A DNA stretch of 64,000 nt, taken from assembly GCA_037367405.1 (NCBI GenBank), contig JAZKJV010010130.1, positions 744,001-808,000 of the forward strand. The letters are read 5' to 3'. Below are positions 62,291-64,000 of the stretch, piece after piece. Position 1 is the first letter of the stretch. Each line of letters begins with the position of its first letter. Source of the stretch: Ottelia alismoides (lineage: Eukaryota; Streptophyta; Magnoliopsida; Alismatales; Hydrocharitaceae). The position numbers and the translations under genes were made by a program. The notes under the pieces are model-generated. The model searched no databases, was not told the origin of the DNA, and saw only the letters and a program-made list of their open reading frames with translations.

Positions 62291-62774
62291 GATGAACCAA
62301 GAACTAAGATTGAAGAAGAAGATGAATAGAAAATGTAGCTGAAGTTAGAGCTTACTTACGAAGCCAACTAGGATAGGGTCATACCTTCCTCCTCCTCGTC
62401 CTCCATACAGCGCTTTTCTAACGCCACTTCCCCACCTCCCACTCCTCCTCCCGACCTCTCAACCCTGGCCCTTGGGGTAGTGGGAGTAGTGGAAATCGTC
62501 GAGAATGAATAGGTAGGGGGTTGTTTATAGGCTTCAGAAAATCGCTAACTATATTTAGTAAACCATGGTTTAACCCTTAACTACAGTTAACGGCTCATGG
62601 TTTTGGACAAAGCTTATATCAAACTTAGGGCTTAAGTTAGAACTATCCAAAAGATTCTAGATTCGCTAATGACACTTAATTAATGCTAATCGTGATTAAC
62701 TTTTACTAATAACGATTTAACCTTTGTAGTTGACGAGTCAGAAATCGCAGCGTTAAAAAAGATGTTGTATTATT

Positions 62775-64000
62775 TGATCGTGCGTAAACATAATAATGAT
62801 TTGTCATTCGTTGTTGGCGGCAATCGGAATCGATCAAGAAAATAACCACGAATATTGAATCAATTTTTAATCAAGTGGTTTTATATTTATTTTACTTGGG
62901 CAAGTCCCAAGGTTGAACACAAGGAGGCAAAGGAACAACCTAGAGTTATGTCTATCAAAATTCATGCGCGGTTTTTGAGGCGGTCTTTCATTTTGTAATT
63001 TTTAATGCAATAAAGGATGCAAAATGCAAAATTCGGCCTATTTTAGGCACTAAAATGTCAAATACGTTCAAACGATGTCCGAAAAATATAAAACTCGGTC
63101 ACAATGCAAAATATGATGAAATGAATGCATTGTAATTTTTTGGAATTTTTGGATGCAATATGAATTTTTTTATGAATTTTTAAATGCAAATTGAGTTAAT
63201 TTCAATATTTAATTATAATAAATACTAAACCTACTTGTTTTCAAGGAATAAAATTATCTAAGATCTATCACTAGGTGATGGACCTCAGAAAATCCAAAAC
63301 CTTGAAAATGTGAGATCTAATATCTATTAAAAATCAAACACTGAAATAAGCAAAATGATTTTTACAGGGCTAATTATGCATGCAAATGCAAATCTTTTTG
63401 GGTACAATGCCAAACACAATTAATTCTACAATATGTCATTTTTCGGGAATTTTTAGAGCAATGGTTAATCAATGACAAATTTAAGAGCATGAAATGGGCA
63501 AAATTCGTAATTTTCCACAAAATAACGAATTATTAATTAACCACAGATCACAAAATATCCACAATATGTCAAAATGTAGAGAATTAATGGACGAACAAAA
63601 TGTTATTTTTGGATAAATAAAATAATATAGAAAAGAGTCAGAAAATATAGGGGAACACATGGGTATAATTGAAAGTACAATAAATAGAATAAATAAAAAA
63701 ATGCACAGGGGGGACCTAAGTGCAATTACCAGGAGTATGGGGGGATTTCTCGTAAAATTCCCAGAGGGGCACGTGCTGGAGTGCAAATACAAGGGAGCCC
63801 GGGGTCTCAAATGCAATTAACCAAAGGTCACGTGCATAGTACGTGACCCGTGAGGGATGATGTAGGTGCTGACGTCCCCCAAGCACGTGCCTCGTACGTG
63901 CCGGGGTCTCAGGGCTGGAGCCCGGTGCTGCAACGGAGTGGTAGAGGCAGAGGGAGGAACGACCTTGACAGTGTCGATGAAGGACGGCGGAGGTGTGTTG
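62775..64000 (-). repeat. Athila-type LTR, partial at the right edge
   Basis: It starts TGATCGTGCG and has the U5 motif (ACTTGGGCAAGTCCCAAGG at about 62893) shared with the other Athila-type LTRs. Over its first 800 bases it resembles solo LTR 1. No PBS lies to its left, so it is probably a solo LTR too; the preceding five bases are TTATT. The rest is outside the window. Confidence 0.75.

Larger units (their letters stand above)
61087..62774. other. Non-LTR stretch with two tandem repeats
   Basis: This is the longest part of the window not explained by a retroelement. It contains a 45-bp minisatellite (61707-61886), a 172-bp tandem duplication (61971-62290), a pyrimidine-rich segment (62385-62470) and a minus-strand TATA-like TATAAAC near 62530. 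On the minus strand 62410-62350 reads as a short acidic frame (MEDEEEEGMTLS) ending just before a splice-donor-like GTAAGT. A gene 5' end or an unrecognised LTR are both possible, and neither is shown. Confidence 0.4.

Noticed and set aside
1..64000. CRISPR array, rRNA genes, bacterial operon or phage content
   Set aside because: No regularly spaced identical repeats with unique spacers, no rRNA-like blocks, and gene content is that of plant retrotransposons. I saw no tRNA cloverleaf, but I could not run a tRNA search.

Overview
The window is plant repeat DNA: a dense nest of LTR retrotransposons with no recognisable host gene. The pol, gag and protease families, the primer-binding sites (tRNA-Asp-like for Ty3/Athila-type elements, tRNA-iMet-like for Ty1/copia) and LTRs of 2.5 to 3.7 kb point to pericentromeric or other gene-poor heterochromatin of a flowering plant. 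I cannot place the species.

Layout. (A) 1-11263, minus strand: 5' part of an Athila-like Ty3 element with LTR, PBS, leader, gag, protease, RT, RNase H and integrase; it runs off the left edge. (E) 11264-about 18720, plus strand: 3' end of another Athila-like element with its polypurine tract and LTR, followed by an ill-defined AT-rich LTR-like block. 18800-20159, plus: 5' stub of a different Ty3 (chromovirus-like) element, cut by (D) 20160-28092, plus: Athila-like LTR, PBS, leader, gag and protease. D is in turn cut by a minus-strand copia element (B, 28093-48037). The 3' LTR of B is split by a younger plus-strand copia element of the same family (29540-40348), complete with two LTRs, a TAATA target duplication and a full-length polyprotein frame broken only by three stop codons. 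At about 48037 B is joined to the leader of a further copia copy (C, to 51955). 51956-53800, minus: chromovirus-like gag/protease remnant (F). On the right lie two Athila-type solo LTRs with perfect 5-bp target duplications (54414-57827, CACGT; 58097-61081, GTACC), about 1.7 kb of non-LTR DNA with two tandem repeats, and the start of another Athila-type LTR (62775 to the edge).

How the parts work together. Within each element, gag forms the particle, protease cuts the polyprotein, RT/RNase H copies RNA primed at the PBS and PPT, and integrase inserts the product. None looks autonomous now. Element A has a Lys where integrase needs its catalytic Glu, and the young copia has an Asn at its first catalytic Asp. 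Most premature stops look like C-to-T or G-to-A changes. I saw no new defence or metabolic system. What stands out is the nesting order, a clear deletion junction, conserved hairpins in the Athila-type LTRs and a 45-bp coding-phase minisatellite.
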